Under the pieces are notes generated by a model. That model had not been told where the DNA came from. It ran no database searches and saw nothing but the letters and a program-made list of their open reading frames with translations. From Candidatus Ruania gallistercoris (lineage in GTDB: Bacteria > Actinomycetota > Actinomycetes > Actinomycetales > Beutenbergiaceae), in the NCBI GenBank assembly GCA_019116305.1, contig DXBY01000351.1, positions 1 through 38,200 of the forward strand: DNA of 38,200 nt, given 5' to 3'. The position numbers and the translations under genes are program-made. Position 1 is the stretch's first letter. Each line of letters begins with the position of its first letter. Of the stretch, positions 1 through 7,459 are shown piece after piece.

Positions 1-1202
1 GCTGCCTTCCACTCCGCCATCAGGTCGCGGTACGCGATCGTGGTCGGACCCCAGTCGGTGGAGGTGGAGAGCGCCTCGGCGCGGGTGATCAGCCGCTCCT
101 TGATCTCCTTCGCCTGGCCGTGCGTCTTGTCCAGCTCGGCGAAGTACTGCCGGCGGTGCCGGTCGAACTGGGACCGGGAGGCGGCGAACCGCTTCCAGAG
201 CGCATCCTCGCTCGGGCGGTCCAGTCGCGGACCCGCCTTCTGCGCCTTCTTCCACTCCTCCAGCAGCGCACGTAGCTGTTCGCCCTGGGCCCGCCACTGC
301 ATCCGGGCGGGGTCGGTGGCCGCGATGGCCTCGGCCCGCTCCACGATGGCGGTGCGCTCCTCGAGCGCCTGGGCACGCGCCTTCTCCCGTTCGGCGGTAA
401 TCTCCCGACGGCGTTCCTTGGCCTGCTCGCGCAGCTCCTCCAGTCGAGTACGCAGGCCGTCCAGATCACCGACGGCCGCCGGTTCGGCAAGCGCTTCGGT
501 CAGGCTGTGCAGGGTGCCATCGATATCCTTGATGGTCAGCTGCGGCAGCCGGGTGCCGAAGAGGTCCACCTGCGCCTTCAGGTCCAGGTAACGACGGATG
601 TACAGGGAGAGTGCCTCGTCCTCACTGACGTCCGGGAACTGACCGACCACCCGCTCACCGCTGTTCTCCCGCACGTAGACGGTGCCGTCCTCGGCGACTC
701 GGCCGAAGGCGTGTGCTGCGGCGACCTCAGCCGGGTCCATTGCCGGCGCCTCCGGCTCGGTGACCGGGGTGACCGGAGCCGAGGCTGCAGGAGTGGGCGC
801 CGGCGCACCGCCGGCCGGGGGCGCCGGTCGCGGCTTTGCCATCATCTTCGGGGTGGGGATCTGTGCCGGGGTGGGGATCTGTGCCGGAGTGGGCTTCTGA
901 GCCGTAGCGGGCGCTGCGGTGGGCGCCTCCTCGGTAGCAGGCTGCTCAGGCGTGGGGTCCTCGGTAGCAGGCTGCTCAGATGTCGCCTCCTCGGCAGCGG
1001 GCTGCTCAGGCGCCTCGTCCGCGGAACTAGCCTGCTCAGCTGTGGCCTCAGCCGACGTGGGCTGTGCCGCCGCCTCAACCTCGGGCGCAGCCGCCGCCTC
1101 GTCGGTGCCGGTGGCAGGAGCGTCGGGCAGGTTCTGCTCGTTCACAGGAGTCTCACTCGTCTCGGTGGCCGTGGCTTGGTCAGGTCGGGGCTGCTCGGTC
1201 AC
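1..1202 (-). CDS. DUF349 domain-containing protein (3' end outside the window)
   Basis: The frame runs from a GTG at 1202 off the left edge with about 400 codons visible, so the C-terminus is missing. The first ~125 residues are low-complexity Ala/Pro/Glu/Thr, with a 10-residue tandem repeat (EQPATE-like) followed by PTPAQI repeats. The rest is charged and helical, with a WRAQGEQLRALLEEWKKAQK segment and a later LMAEWKA. These tryptophan-centred helices are typical of DUF349, a family of repeated ~70-residue helical domains whose biochemical role is not firmly established. The GTG overlaps the TGA of the cyclophilin gene by 4 bp (GTGA), so the two genes are co-transcribed and probably translationally coupled. 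No signal peptide or membrane segment is seen, so it is likely cytoplasmic. The family call is good; the function is unknown. Confidence 0.85.
   Translation of the reverse strand, partial: MTEQPRPDQATATETSETPVNEQNLPDAPATGTDEAAAAPEVEAAAQPTSAEATAEQASSADEAPEQPAAEEATSEQPATEDPTPEQPATEEAPTAAPATAQKPTPAQIPTPAQIPTPKMMAKPRPAPPAGGAPAPTPAASAPVTPVTEPEAPAMDPAEVAAAHAFGRVAEDGTVYVRENSGERVVGQFPDVSEDEALSLYIRRYLDLKAQVDLFGTRLPQLTIKDIDGTLHSLTEALAEPAAVGDLDGLRTRLEELREQAKERRREITAEREKARAQALEERTAIVERAEAIAATDPARMQWRAQGEQLRALLEEWKKAQKAGPRLDRPSEDALWKRFAASRSQFDRHRRQYFAELDKTHGQAKEIKERLITRAEALSTSTDWGPTTIAYRDLMAEWKA
849..1047. repeat. Tandem repeats inside the DUF349 gene (18-bp and 30-bp units)
   Basis: Two in-frame tandem arrays lie in the N-terminal linker of the DUF349 protein. 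An 18-bp unit occurs at 849-866 and 867-884, with a degenerate third copy at 885-902; it encodes PTPAQI-type repeats. A 30-bp unit occurs four times at 928-957, 958-987, 988-1017 and 1018-1047, increasingly degenerate toward the gene start; it encodes 10-residue EQPA-rich repeats. Both units are multiples of three, so copy-number change would alter linker length without a frameshift. Confidence 0.8.
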
Positions 1203-2008
1203 TGGATGTCCACACTCTCGATGATGACGTTCTCGGCCGGTCGGCCGTCACTACTGCCGTCGGCGGTCCCGGCGGCACCGATCTGCTCAAGTATCTCCAG
1301 GCCCTCGGTGATCTGCCCGAACACGGTGTACCCACCGGCTTCGTCGCTGGGCAGGCTGACCTCGTTGAACACCAAGAAGAACTGCGAGCCCATGCTCTCG
1401 CCGTTACCTGCCTGACGAGCCATCGCCAACGTCCCGGCGGGGTAGACGTCGTCGGTCGGGGCGTTCTCCACCGGCCCGAAGGAGTACCCCGGTCCACCCG
1501 AGCCGGTGGCGGTCGGATCGCCGCACTGCAGCAACGAGTCCGGCAGCAGCCGGTGGCAGGCCGTCCCGTCGAAGTAGCCGTCACCGGCGAGCATCAGGAA
1601 CGAGGACACCGCCTGCGGGGCATCGGCACCGGCGAGCGTGACCGCGATGTCGCCCAGGTTCGTCTGGATGGTGGCCTGCCACTCGGTGTCCAGGGCATCG
1701 GTCTCCGGCGGGGGAGCGGAGTAGGGCTCCGGCTGCGTGGTCGGCAAAGGCTCCAACGAGGAGTCCTCACTCGAACTCGTCTGCTCACCGGATGGCATCG
1801 GCTCGGCGGGCGTGGGCGAGGCCTGCGGTGCGTCCTCGCCCTGCTGGGTCACGATCAGCGCGATCGCCCCAGCCACGATCAGCACACCCGCCACGGTCGC
1901 CGCGATGATCCGGTTCCGCCGGGCGACCCGAGCGGCCCGAGCCTGACGCTCCAACCGCTTCTGGTACCGACGGCGGGCGTACTCCCGCTCCCGCTTGCTC
2001 GGGGACAC
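1199..2008 (-). CDS. Membrane-anchored peptidyl-prolyl cis-trans isomerase (cyclophilin type)
   Basis: 269 residues from the GTG at 2008, chosen because AAGGAGG lies 4 nt upstream and the product then begins VSPSKREREYARRRYQKR; a longer frame to 2146 has no such support. Residues ~1-33 are strongly basic, ~34-54 form one transmembrane helix, ~55-110 are a Ser/Pro/Glu-rich linker, and ~115-265 are a cyclophilin domain. Family signatures include FDGTACHRLLPDS, the GPGYSF stretch, GTLAMARQAG and SQFFLVF. Cyclophilins interconvert cis and trans X-Pro bonds. With a basic cytoplasmic N-terminus and a single helix, the catalytic domain should face outside, aiding folding of exported proteins. The gene is divergent from hisS and overlaps the downstream DUF349 gene by 4 bp. 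Confidence 0.9.
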   Translation of the reverse strand: MSPSKREREYARRRYQKRLERQARAARVARRNRIIAATVAGVLIVAGAIALIVTQQGEDAPQASPTPAEPMPSGEQTSSSEDSSLEPLPTTQPEPYSAPPPETDALDTEWQATIQTNLGDIAVTLAGADAPQAVSSFLMLAGDGYFDGTACHRLLPDSLLQCGDPTATGSGGPGYSFGPVENAPTDDVYPAGTLAMARQAGNGESMGSQFFLVFNEVSLPSDEAGGYTVFGQITEGLEILEQIGAAGTADGSSDGRPAENVIIESVDIQ

Positions 2009-2102
2009 CCCGCCTCCTTCATCGTCGATCATGGTCGCGGGCGCAGCTCCACCGGCTCCGCCCAGCGCAGGGATCGCAGCACAACGAGTGCTGGCCTGGC
2101 CA

Positions 2103-2108
2103 ATACTA
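2103..2108 (-). promoter_or_regulatory. Candidate -10 element for the cyclophilin/DUF349 operon
   Basis: On the minus strand TAGTAT reads at 2108-2103, a good match to the actinobacterial -10 pattern TAnnnT. It would start transcription near 2096 and leave an ~88-nt leader before the GTG at 2008. No convincing -35 hexamer is seen. It lies in the 237-bp divergent spacer between the cyclophilin gene and hisS. Confidence 0.4.
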
Positions 2109-2245
2109 GGCAACGCTGCCACATCGATCCGCACCACGGGGCCCACGCCGGGGTTACGGGATGGTCACAACTGCCCGCACGGGCACCCCGCCACGAGGAT
2201 TCGACCCCGGTACGCGCCGCGCCGGAGCGATGGGAGGATAGCGGT

Positions 2246-3583
2246 ATGGCACGAATCGCACCCCTGTCCGGATTCCCCGAATGGCTGCCTGCTGGTCGGA
2301 TCGTGGAGACGACAATCCTCGATCAGGTGCGCCGGGTGTTCGAGCTGCACGGCTACGCCGGGATCGAGACCCGGGCAGTAGAACCCTTGGAGCGGCTGTT
2401 GAGCAAGGGGGAGACCTCCAAGGAGGTGTACCTGCTCCGCCGGCTTCAGGCCGAGGAGGAGGAGACCGGCGGCCGGTCCCTGGGCCTGCACTTCGACCTC
2501 ACCGTGCCGTTCGCCCGGTACGTGTTGGAGAACTCCGGGCAGCTGTCCTTTCCGTTCAAGCGCTACCAGATCCAGCGAGTCTGGCGCGGGGAACGCCCCC
2601 AGGACGGCCGGTTCCGGGAGTTCACCCAGGCGGACATCGACGTGGTGGGGGCGGACACGCTGCCGTTCCACTACGAGGTGGAGATGCCGCTGGTGATCGC
2701 GGAGGCGTTCAGTGCCCTGGCCGGGATCGGGCTGCCGCCGGTGCGGATCCAGGTGAACAACCGCAAGGTGTCCCAGGGGTTCTACGAGGGTCTCGGCATC
2801 GAGGACGTGGACGGTGTGCTGCGCACGATCGACAAGCTGGACAAGATTGGCGCCGACGGTGTGCGCACCGCGCTGCAGCGGGACAACGGAGCCACGGCGG
2901 AGCAGGCTCAGGCATGTCTGGACCTGGCCGCGATCTCCGGTGACGACGCCCGGGTGGCCGAGCGGGTGCGCGCCCTCGGTGTCACCTCGGACCTGCTCGA
3001 GGAGGGGCTGACCGAGCTGATGGACCTGGTCCAGACCGCGCAGCGGCAGCGCCCCGGTGTGGTGGTGGCCGATCTGCGGATCGCCCGTGGCCTGGACTAC
3101 TACACCGGCACGGTCTACGAGACGGTGCTCGTGGGGCACGAGAACCTGGGGTCGATCTGCTCCGGTGGCCGGTACGACTCCCTCGCTGCGGACGGGGCGA
3201 GGACCTACCCCGGAGTCGGGTTGTCCATCGGGATCTCCCGGCTGGTGTCCCGGATCCTGACCGAGGGCATCGCTGCGGCCACCCGCCCGGTGCCCACTGC
3301 GGTGCTGGTCGCGGTGAGTGAGGAGGCGCACCGGCAGGAGAGCACCGAGGTCGCCAGCGCGCTGCGCGCCCGGGGCATCCCCACCGACGTCGCACCGACG
3401 GCGGCCAAGTTCGGCAAGCAGATCCGGTTCGCGGACCGCCGCTCGATCCCGTTCGTGTGGTTCCCCGGGGAGAGCAACCACGAGGTCAAGGACATCCGCT
3501 CCGGTGAGCAGGTGGCAGCGGACCCAGCCACCTGGTCACCGCCGGCCGAGGACCTCTGGCCACGGGTGGTCCCGGCTGAGTAG
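2246..3583 (+). CDS. hisS: Histidyl-tRNA synthetase
   Basis: 445 residues, near the usual length for bacterial HisRS. This class II synthetase charges tRNA-His with histidine in the cytoplasm. LHFDLTVPFARYV (~81-93) lies in the class II core. Motif 2 is at ~112-134 (VWRGERPQDGRFREFTQADID), with the ATP/tRNA-contacting arginines. The histidine-specific signatures LDYYTGTVYE (~283-292) and GGRYDSL follow. The C-terminal ~100 residues are the anticodon-binding domain (AVLVAVSEE to the end). The ATG at 2246 has GGGAGG at 2232-2237. The same frame is open far upstream, but that part is antisense to the cyclophilin gene and not protein-like. The gene is monocistronic and ends at the hairpin 3594-3633. 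Confidence 0.97.
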   Translation: MARIAPLSGFPEWLPAGRIVETTILDQVRRVFELHGYAGIETRAVEPLERLLSKGETSKEVYLLRRLQAEEEETGGRSLGLHFDLTVPFARYVLENSGQLSFPFKRYQIQRVWRGERPQDGRFREFTQADIDVVGADTLPFHYEVEMPLVIAEAFSALAGIGLPPVRIQVNNRKVSQGFYEGLGIEDVDGVLRTIDKLDKIGADGVRTALQRDNGATAEQAQACLDLAAISGDDARVAERVRALGVTSDLLEEGLTELMDLVQTAQRQRPGVVVADLRIARGLDYYTGTVYETVLVGHENLGSICSGGRYDSLAADGARTYPGVGLSIGISRLVSRILTEGIAAATRPVPTAVLVAVSEEAHRQESTEVASALRARGIPTDVAPTAAKFGKQIRFADRRSIPFVWFPGESNHEVKDIRSGEQVAADPATWSPPAEDLWPRVVPAE

Positions 3584-3593
3584 CCGAGAACGC

Positions 3594-3633
3594 GCGAACG
3601 CCCGCCGGTGCTGCTGTCCCGGCGGGCGTTCGC
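3594..3633. terminator. Perfect 15-bp hairpin between convergent hisS and the helicase gene
   Basis: GCGAACGCCCGCCGG (3594-3608) is the exact reverse complement of 3619-3633, separated by a 10-nt loop (3609-3618). It lies 10 bp after the hisS stop and 8 bp before the stop of the convergent DEAD-box gene, so it can terminate both transcripts. There is no T tract, which is common for terminators in GC-rich actinobacteria. Confidence 0.85.
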
Positions 3634-3641
3634 GGTCGCGG

Positions 3642-5492
3642 TCAGCGCGCGGAGTCGTGGCTCTTGCGCCGGAACCCGTCCCGGCGCCCGCCCGGGCCAC
3701 GCGGGGAGTCCGGTCCACGGCGTCGGTCTGAGCGGGGACCGCCCGGGTGCCGCCGGTCGGCACCGGCGCGGCCACGCGGGCCCTCGTCCGGGCGGATCCT
3801 CAGCTGCTGCCCGGCCACCCGGGCGGTACCGATCCGGCGCAGCGCCTCACCACCGGGCTCCGTGGTGATCTGCACCAGAGAGAACCGGGAGAAGATGGAG
3901 ATCTTGCCCAGGTCGCTGCCGCGCAGACCGCCCTCACCGGTGATCGCGCCGACGATGTCCTGCGGGCGCACTCCGTGGCTGTGTCCGACGGCCACCCGGT
4001 ACACCGTGCCCGGCCCGGAGAACTGCGCGGGGCCGTTCACCCGGGCACCGCCCCGTGGGCCGTTGCGCCGGTCGCTGCGGTACTCGCCGCCTCGGCCGGA
4101 GTCCGGTTCGAAACTCTGGGTGGGGATCTCCTCCTCGTCCCGGGAACGCTGCGGACCCTCATCACCCACGCTGCGGGCGAGCAGCGCGGCTGCGGCGGTG
4201 AGCGGATCGCCCTCACCCACATGCGCCTCGAGCAGGCCTCGGTACAGTTCCAGGCGGCCCGCGGACACCCGGGCCGGCAGGTCCTGCAGCACCCGGCGGG
4301 CCCGGTGCTCGCTCACCTGTGCCGGCGTCGGGATCGCCGCCTCGGTCATCGTGGCCCCAGTGTGCCGTTCGATCATCCGCAGCCGGCCCCGCTCCCGCGG
4401 GGTGAAGAAGGTCAGCGCCTGTCCGGTGCGGCCGGCCCGGCCGGTCCGCCCGATCCGGTGCACGTACGCCTCGGCCTCCCGAGGGATGTCGAAGTTGACC
4501 ACCAACCCGATCCGGTCCACGTCCATCCCGCGCGCGGCCACATCGGTCGCCACCAGCACCCGCACCAGCCCGGTGCGCAGCCGTTCGATGATCCGCTCCC
4601 GGTCCCGCTGCGCCACGTCCCCGCTGATCGCGGCCGCGGACACACCGCGCTCGGCCAACGCATTACCGACCTCTTCGGCGGTCTGCCGGGTGCGCACGAA
4701 CACCACGGCTGCCTCGGCGTCGGAGGTGGCCAGCACCCGTGCCAGGGCACCGACCTTGTGCCGGAACGGTACGACGGCGTAGGTCTGGTTGATCGTCGCG
4801 GTCGTGGAGGAGGGGCGTGAGGTGGCCACCTCCACGGGGTCGTTCATGTGCTCGCGAGCCACCGCCCGGATCGCCCGGGGCATCGTGGCCGAGAACAGCG
4901 CCGTCTGCCGGGTCGGGGCCGCGGAGGCGAGGATCCGGTCGACATCTTCGGCGAACCCCATCCGGAGCATCTCGTCGGCCTCGTCGAGAACCAGGTAGCC
5001 GAGCTCGGTCAGGTCCAGGGCGCCCTTGTCCAGCATGTCGATCACCCGGCCAGGGGTGCCCACCACGATCTGCGCACCCTCGGACAGTCCGCGCAGCTGC
5101 GGCCCGTACGGGGCGCCGCCGTAGATCGCCAGCACCCGGGCGAGACCGCGTGGTGCCATCGACTCCACCGCGTCGGCCACCTGGATGGCCAGCTCCCGGG
5201 TGGGCACCAGCACCAGGGCCTGTACACGGCGGGCCGCCCGCTCCAGGCCGGCCAGCATCGGCAGCGCGAACGCGGCGGTCTTTCCGGTGCCGGTCTGGGC
5301 GACCCCGGTCACGTCCCGTCCGGCGAGCAGCGCCGGGATGGTCGCGGCCTGGATCTCTGTGGGTGTGCTGAAGCCGAGGCGCTGCACAGCGGCGAGCAGG
5401 TCGGGCGGCAGGTCGAGGTCGGCGAAGGTCAGGGCGTCGCCGGGGCCATCGGTCGGGGACACGCGGGCAGGAACAGTTGTCACAGCAGACAT
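3642..5492 (-). CDS. DEAD-box ATP-dependent RNA helicase with DbpA-type C-terminal RNA-binding domain
   Basis: 616 residues from the ATG at 5492; an in-frame ATG at 5504 (MKVLMSAV) is an alternative. 5492 is preferred because GAAAG precedes it, while no ribosome site precedes 5504. It should unwind structured RNA using ATP, probably in ribosome assembly, RNA decay or cold adaptation. Motifs in order are the Q motif (F41 to Q48), AQTGTGKT (65-72), PTRELA (~97), TPGR, LDEADEM, SAT, ATDVAARGMD and HRIGRTGRAGR. A DbpA-like RNA-binding domain follows (VYRVAVGHSHGVRPQDIVGAI), then an Arg/Gly-rich tail for nonspecific RNA contact. The layout matches CsdA/DeaD of actinobacteria. Upstream lies ~190 nt without a convincing coding frame, likely a long leader. 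Confidence 0.95.
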   Translation of the reverse strand: MSAVTTVPARVSPTDGPGDALTFADLDLPPDLLAAVQRLGFSTPTEIQAATIPALLAGRDVTGVAQTGTGKTAAFALPMLAGLERAARRVQALVLVPTRELAIQVADAVESMAPRGLARVLAIYGGAPYGPQLRGLSEGAQIVVGTPGRVIDMLDKGALDLTELGYLVLDEADEMLRMGFAEDVDRILASAAPTRQTALFSATMPRAIRAVAREHMNDPVEVATSRPSSTTATINQTYAVVPFRHKVGALARVLATSDAEAAVVFVRTRQTAEEVGNALAERGVSAAAISGDVAQRDRERIIERLRTGLVRVLVATDVAARGMDVDRIGLVVNFDIPREAEAYVHRIGRTGRAGRTGQALTFFTPRERGRLRMIERHTGATMTEAAIPTPAQVSEHRARRVLQDLPARVSAGRLELYRGLLEAHVGEGDPLTAAAALLARSVGDEGPQRSRDEEEIPTQSFEPDSGRGGEYRSDRRNGPRGGARVNGPAQFSGPGTVYRVAVGHSHGVRPQDIVGAITGEGGLRGSDLGKISIFSRFSLVQITTEPGGEALRRIGTARVAGQQLRIRPDEGPRGRAGADRRHPGGPRSDRRRGPDSPRGPGGRRDGFRRKSHDSAR

Positions 5493-5690
5493 CAGCACTT
5501 TCATCGGGTTGGAGGCGGCGGACCGGTAGGCCCTGCTCCGCCTCAGCCCGACGTCCGCGATCGCCTCGTGCGACCGGGCCAGCCACGTCAGCGGCTGGAA
5601 CGTCCGGACTCTCAGGTGCTGCGTCCGGAGGATAAAGGGGCATGTTCGCGGGATCTGCGCTCCACGTGCTTCCCAGTGTACGGGTCCGGG
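5493..5690 (-). promoter_or_regulatory. Possible long 5' leader of the DEAD-box helicase gene
   Basis: The helicase reading frame stays open to 5699, but this part is Arg/Ser-rich and lacks family similarity, so I read it as untranslated leader. It contains a 6-bp inverted repeat (CCAGCC at 5579-5584, GGCTGG at 5593-5598, 8-nt loop) and an 8-bp direct repeat CGTCCGGA (plus strand) at 5601-5608 and 5622-5629. A TACACT on the minus strand at 5680-5675 could be the -10 element. Long leaders are usual for cold-inducible helicase genes, but regulation here is inference. Confidence 0.35.
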
Positions 5691-5749
5691 GCCGATCACA
5701 CCGGGACTGTGCCCAACCTCACCTCACGCGCGGGCAGTCAGACACCTGG

Positions 5750-5761
5750 CATGATCGCCGC
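5750..5761 (+). promoter_or_regulatory. Candidate leaderless promoter (-10) of the GTPase pair
   Basis: CATGAT at 5750-5755 is followed by exactly 6 nt and then the ATG at 5762, and no Shine-Dalgarno sequence is present. This is the geometry expected when transcription starts at the A of the start codon. No clear -35 is visible. Confidence 0.45.
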
Positions 5762-7459
5762 ATGGACGATGTGCTCCGGTCCCTGCGGGAGGCCATCGAC
5801 GGTGCTGCCCTGCCGCTGGAGCTGCCCGAGGCTGCCGCGGCCCGGACAGCGCGCCAGCAGCTGACCGACCAGCTGGCCGACTATCTGATTCCCCGGGCGG
5901 CCTCGTTGGACGCCCCGCTGCTGACCGTCGTCGGCGGTTCCACCGGTGCCGGCAAGTCCACCTTGGTGAACGCCCTGGTGGGGGAGGTACTCACCCGGAC
6001 CGGCGCCATCCGGCCGACCACCCGCAACCCGCTGCTGATCCACCACCCGGAGGATGAGGGATGGTTCACCGAGGAGCGGATCCTGCCCCACCTGCCCCGG
6101 CTGCGCACTCCGGGTCCCGGTGAGGAACCGCCGTCGGGCAGTACCGCCCCGGTGCTCCGGCTCGCCGCCAGCAGGAGCGTCGGCCCCGGACTGGCGCTGC
6201 TGGACGCCCCGGACATCGACTCCGTAGTGGACGCGAACCGGCTGCTGGCCGCCCAGCTACTCGCCGCGGCGGACCTGTGGTTGTTCGTGACCACCGCCCA
6301 CCGGTACGCCGACGCAGTGCCCTGGGACCTGCTGCGGGAGGCGGCCGCCCGGGAGGTGGTGATCGCTGTGGTGCTGGACCGCGTACCGCCGCCGGTGCAG
6401 GAGGAGGTCAACGCGGACCTGGCCGGGATGCTCGCCGACCACGGCCTCGGCGAGGCACCGCTGTTCCTGCTGCCGGAGACCGAGCTGGACGTGCGTGGCA
6501 TGCTGCCCGACGCGGCGGTGGCCGAGCTCCGGGCCTGGCTCCAGGAGCTCACCGAGGATGCCGCAGCACGAGGCCAGGTGGCCCGGCGCACCCTGGCCGG
6601 AGCGATCCGCGCCGCGACCACCTCGGCGGTCTCGATCACCGCCGCGGTCGATGCGCAGACAGCGGCCGCGCAGGATCTGCACGAGCAAGTAGCGGAGATC
6701 TTCGACGTCACCGAGCTGCTCTCCCGGGTGGCCGACGGCGCGCTGCTGCGCGGGGAGGTGCTCTCCCGGTGGCAGGACTTCGTCGGCACTGGGGAGTTCT
6801 TCCGGTCCGTGGAGGCCGGCGTCGGTCGGATCCGCGACCGGGCGACGGCGTTCCTCACCGGGAAGCCGCGTCCGGCCCGTCGGGTCGCACACGCGTTGGA
6901 ACACGGTCTGCACAGTGTGCTCACCGAGCAGGCGGACCAGGCCGCCTACCGCGCCTACAGCCAGCTCTGGCAGCAGCCCGCCAGCCGTCCGATGCTCACC
7001 GGCCCGGAGCTGGAGCGGGCTGCGGAGACGTTCTCCGCCGATGCCGCGGCCGCGATCCGGGACTGGCAGCGCTACGTGCTCGAGCTGGTGCGCACCGAAG
7101 GGCAGGACAAGCGGTTCACCGCCCGGATGCTGGCGTTCGGGGTGAACGGCGTGGCGGTGGTGCTGATGGTGCTCGCCTTCGCCTCCACCGGCGGCCTGGT
7201 CGGCGCCGAGGTCGCGATCGCCGGCGGCACAGCGGTGGTCGCGCAGAAGCTGCTGGAGGCAATCTTCGGTGACCAGGCGGTGCGGCGGCTGGCGGAGAAC
7301 GCTCGGCGCGACCTCGCCGAGCGAGTCACCGCCCTGTTCGAGGGCGAAGCCGGCCGGTTCACGGTGCTGCTGCCGAACCCGCGCGGTACGGCCGCTTCTG
7401 CGGACCGGATCCGGGCCGCGGTGGCCGATCTCGATCGCGCCGCGGAGGAGCTGCGATGA
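5762..7459 (+). CDS. Dynamin-like membrane-associated GTPase (first of pair)
   Basis: 565 residues. The P-loop GGSTGAGKST is at 58-67, a TTRNP switch-I-like segment at ~86-90, and the G3 motif DAPDID at ~147-152. The usual N/TKxD (G4) motif is not intact; the corresponding strand reads VVLDRVPPP. The middle is helical, and ~455-505 carries a hydrophobic hairpin (GVNGVAVVLMVLAFASTGG then VGAEVAIAGGTAVVA) able to insert in the membrane. The last ~60 residues are helical and charged. This order (GTPase, helical stalk, late membrane segment) resembles bacterial dynamin-like proteins; automated pipelines may label such genes ABC transporter or GTPase. The stop overlaps the next GTPase gene by 4 bp (ATGA), implying partner proteins. 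The membrane-remodelling role is inferred. Confidence 0.8.
   Translation: MDDVLRSLREAIDGAALPLELPEAAAARTARQQLTDQLADYLIPRAASLDAPLLTVVGGSTGAGKSTLVNALVGEVLTRTGAIRPTTRNPLLIHHPEDEGWFTEERILPHLPRLRTPGPGEEPPSGSTAPVLRLAASRSVGPGLALLDAPDIDSVVDANRLLAAQLLAAADLWLFVTTAHRYADAVPWDLLREAAAREVVIAVVLDRVPPPVQEEVNADLAGMLADHGLGEAPLFLLPETELDVRGMLPDAAVAELRAWLQELTEDAAARGQVARRTLAGAIRAATTSAVSITAAVDAQTAAAQDLHEQVAEIFDVTELLSRVADGALLRGEVLSRWQDFVGTGEFFRSVEAGVGRIRDRATAFLTGKPRPARRVAHALEHGLHSVLTEQADQAAYRAYSQLWQQPASRPMLTGPELERAAETFSADAAAAIRDWQRYVLELVRTEGQDKRFTARMLAFGVNGVAVVLMVLAFASTGGLVGAEVAIAGGTAVVAQKLLEAIFGDQAVRRLAENARRDLAERVTALFEGEAGRFTVLLPNPRGTAASADRIRAAVADLDRAAEELR

Noticed and set aside
2160-2225. Possible tRNA-like sequence (TTCGACCCC and TGCCCG-CA-CGGGCA) upstream of hisS
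   Set aside because: No acceptor stem, anticodon arm or CCA-side pairing can be built around it; the resemblance to a T loop is chance.
1064-2245. Upstream extension of the hisS frame
   Set aside because: The extension is antisense to the cyclophilin gene. HisRS begins at MARIAPLSGFPEWLP, where GGGAGG is well placed.
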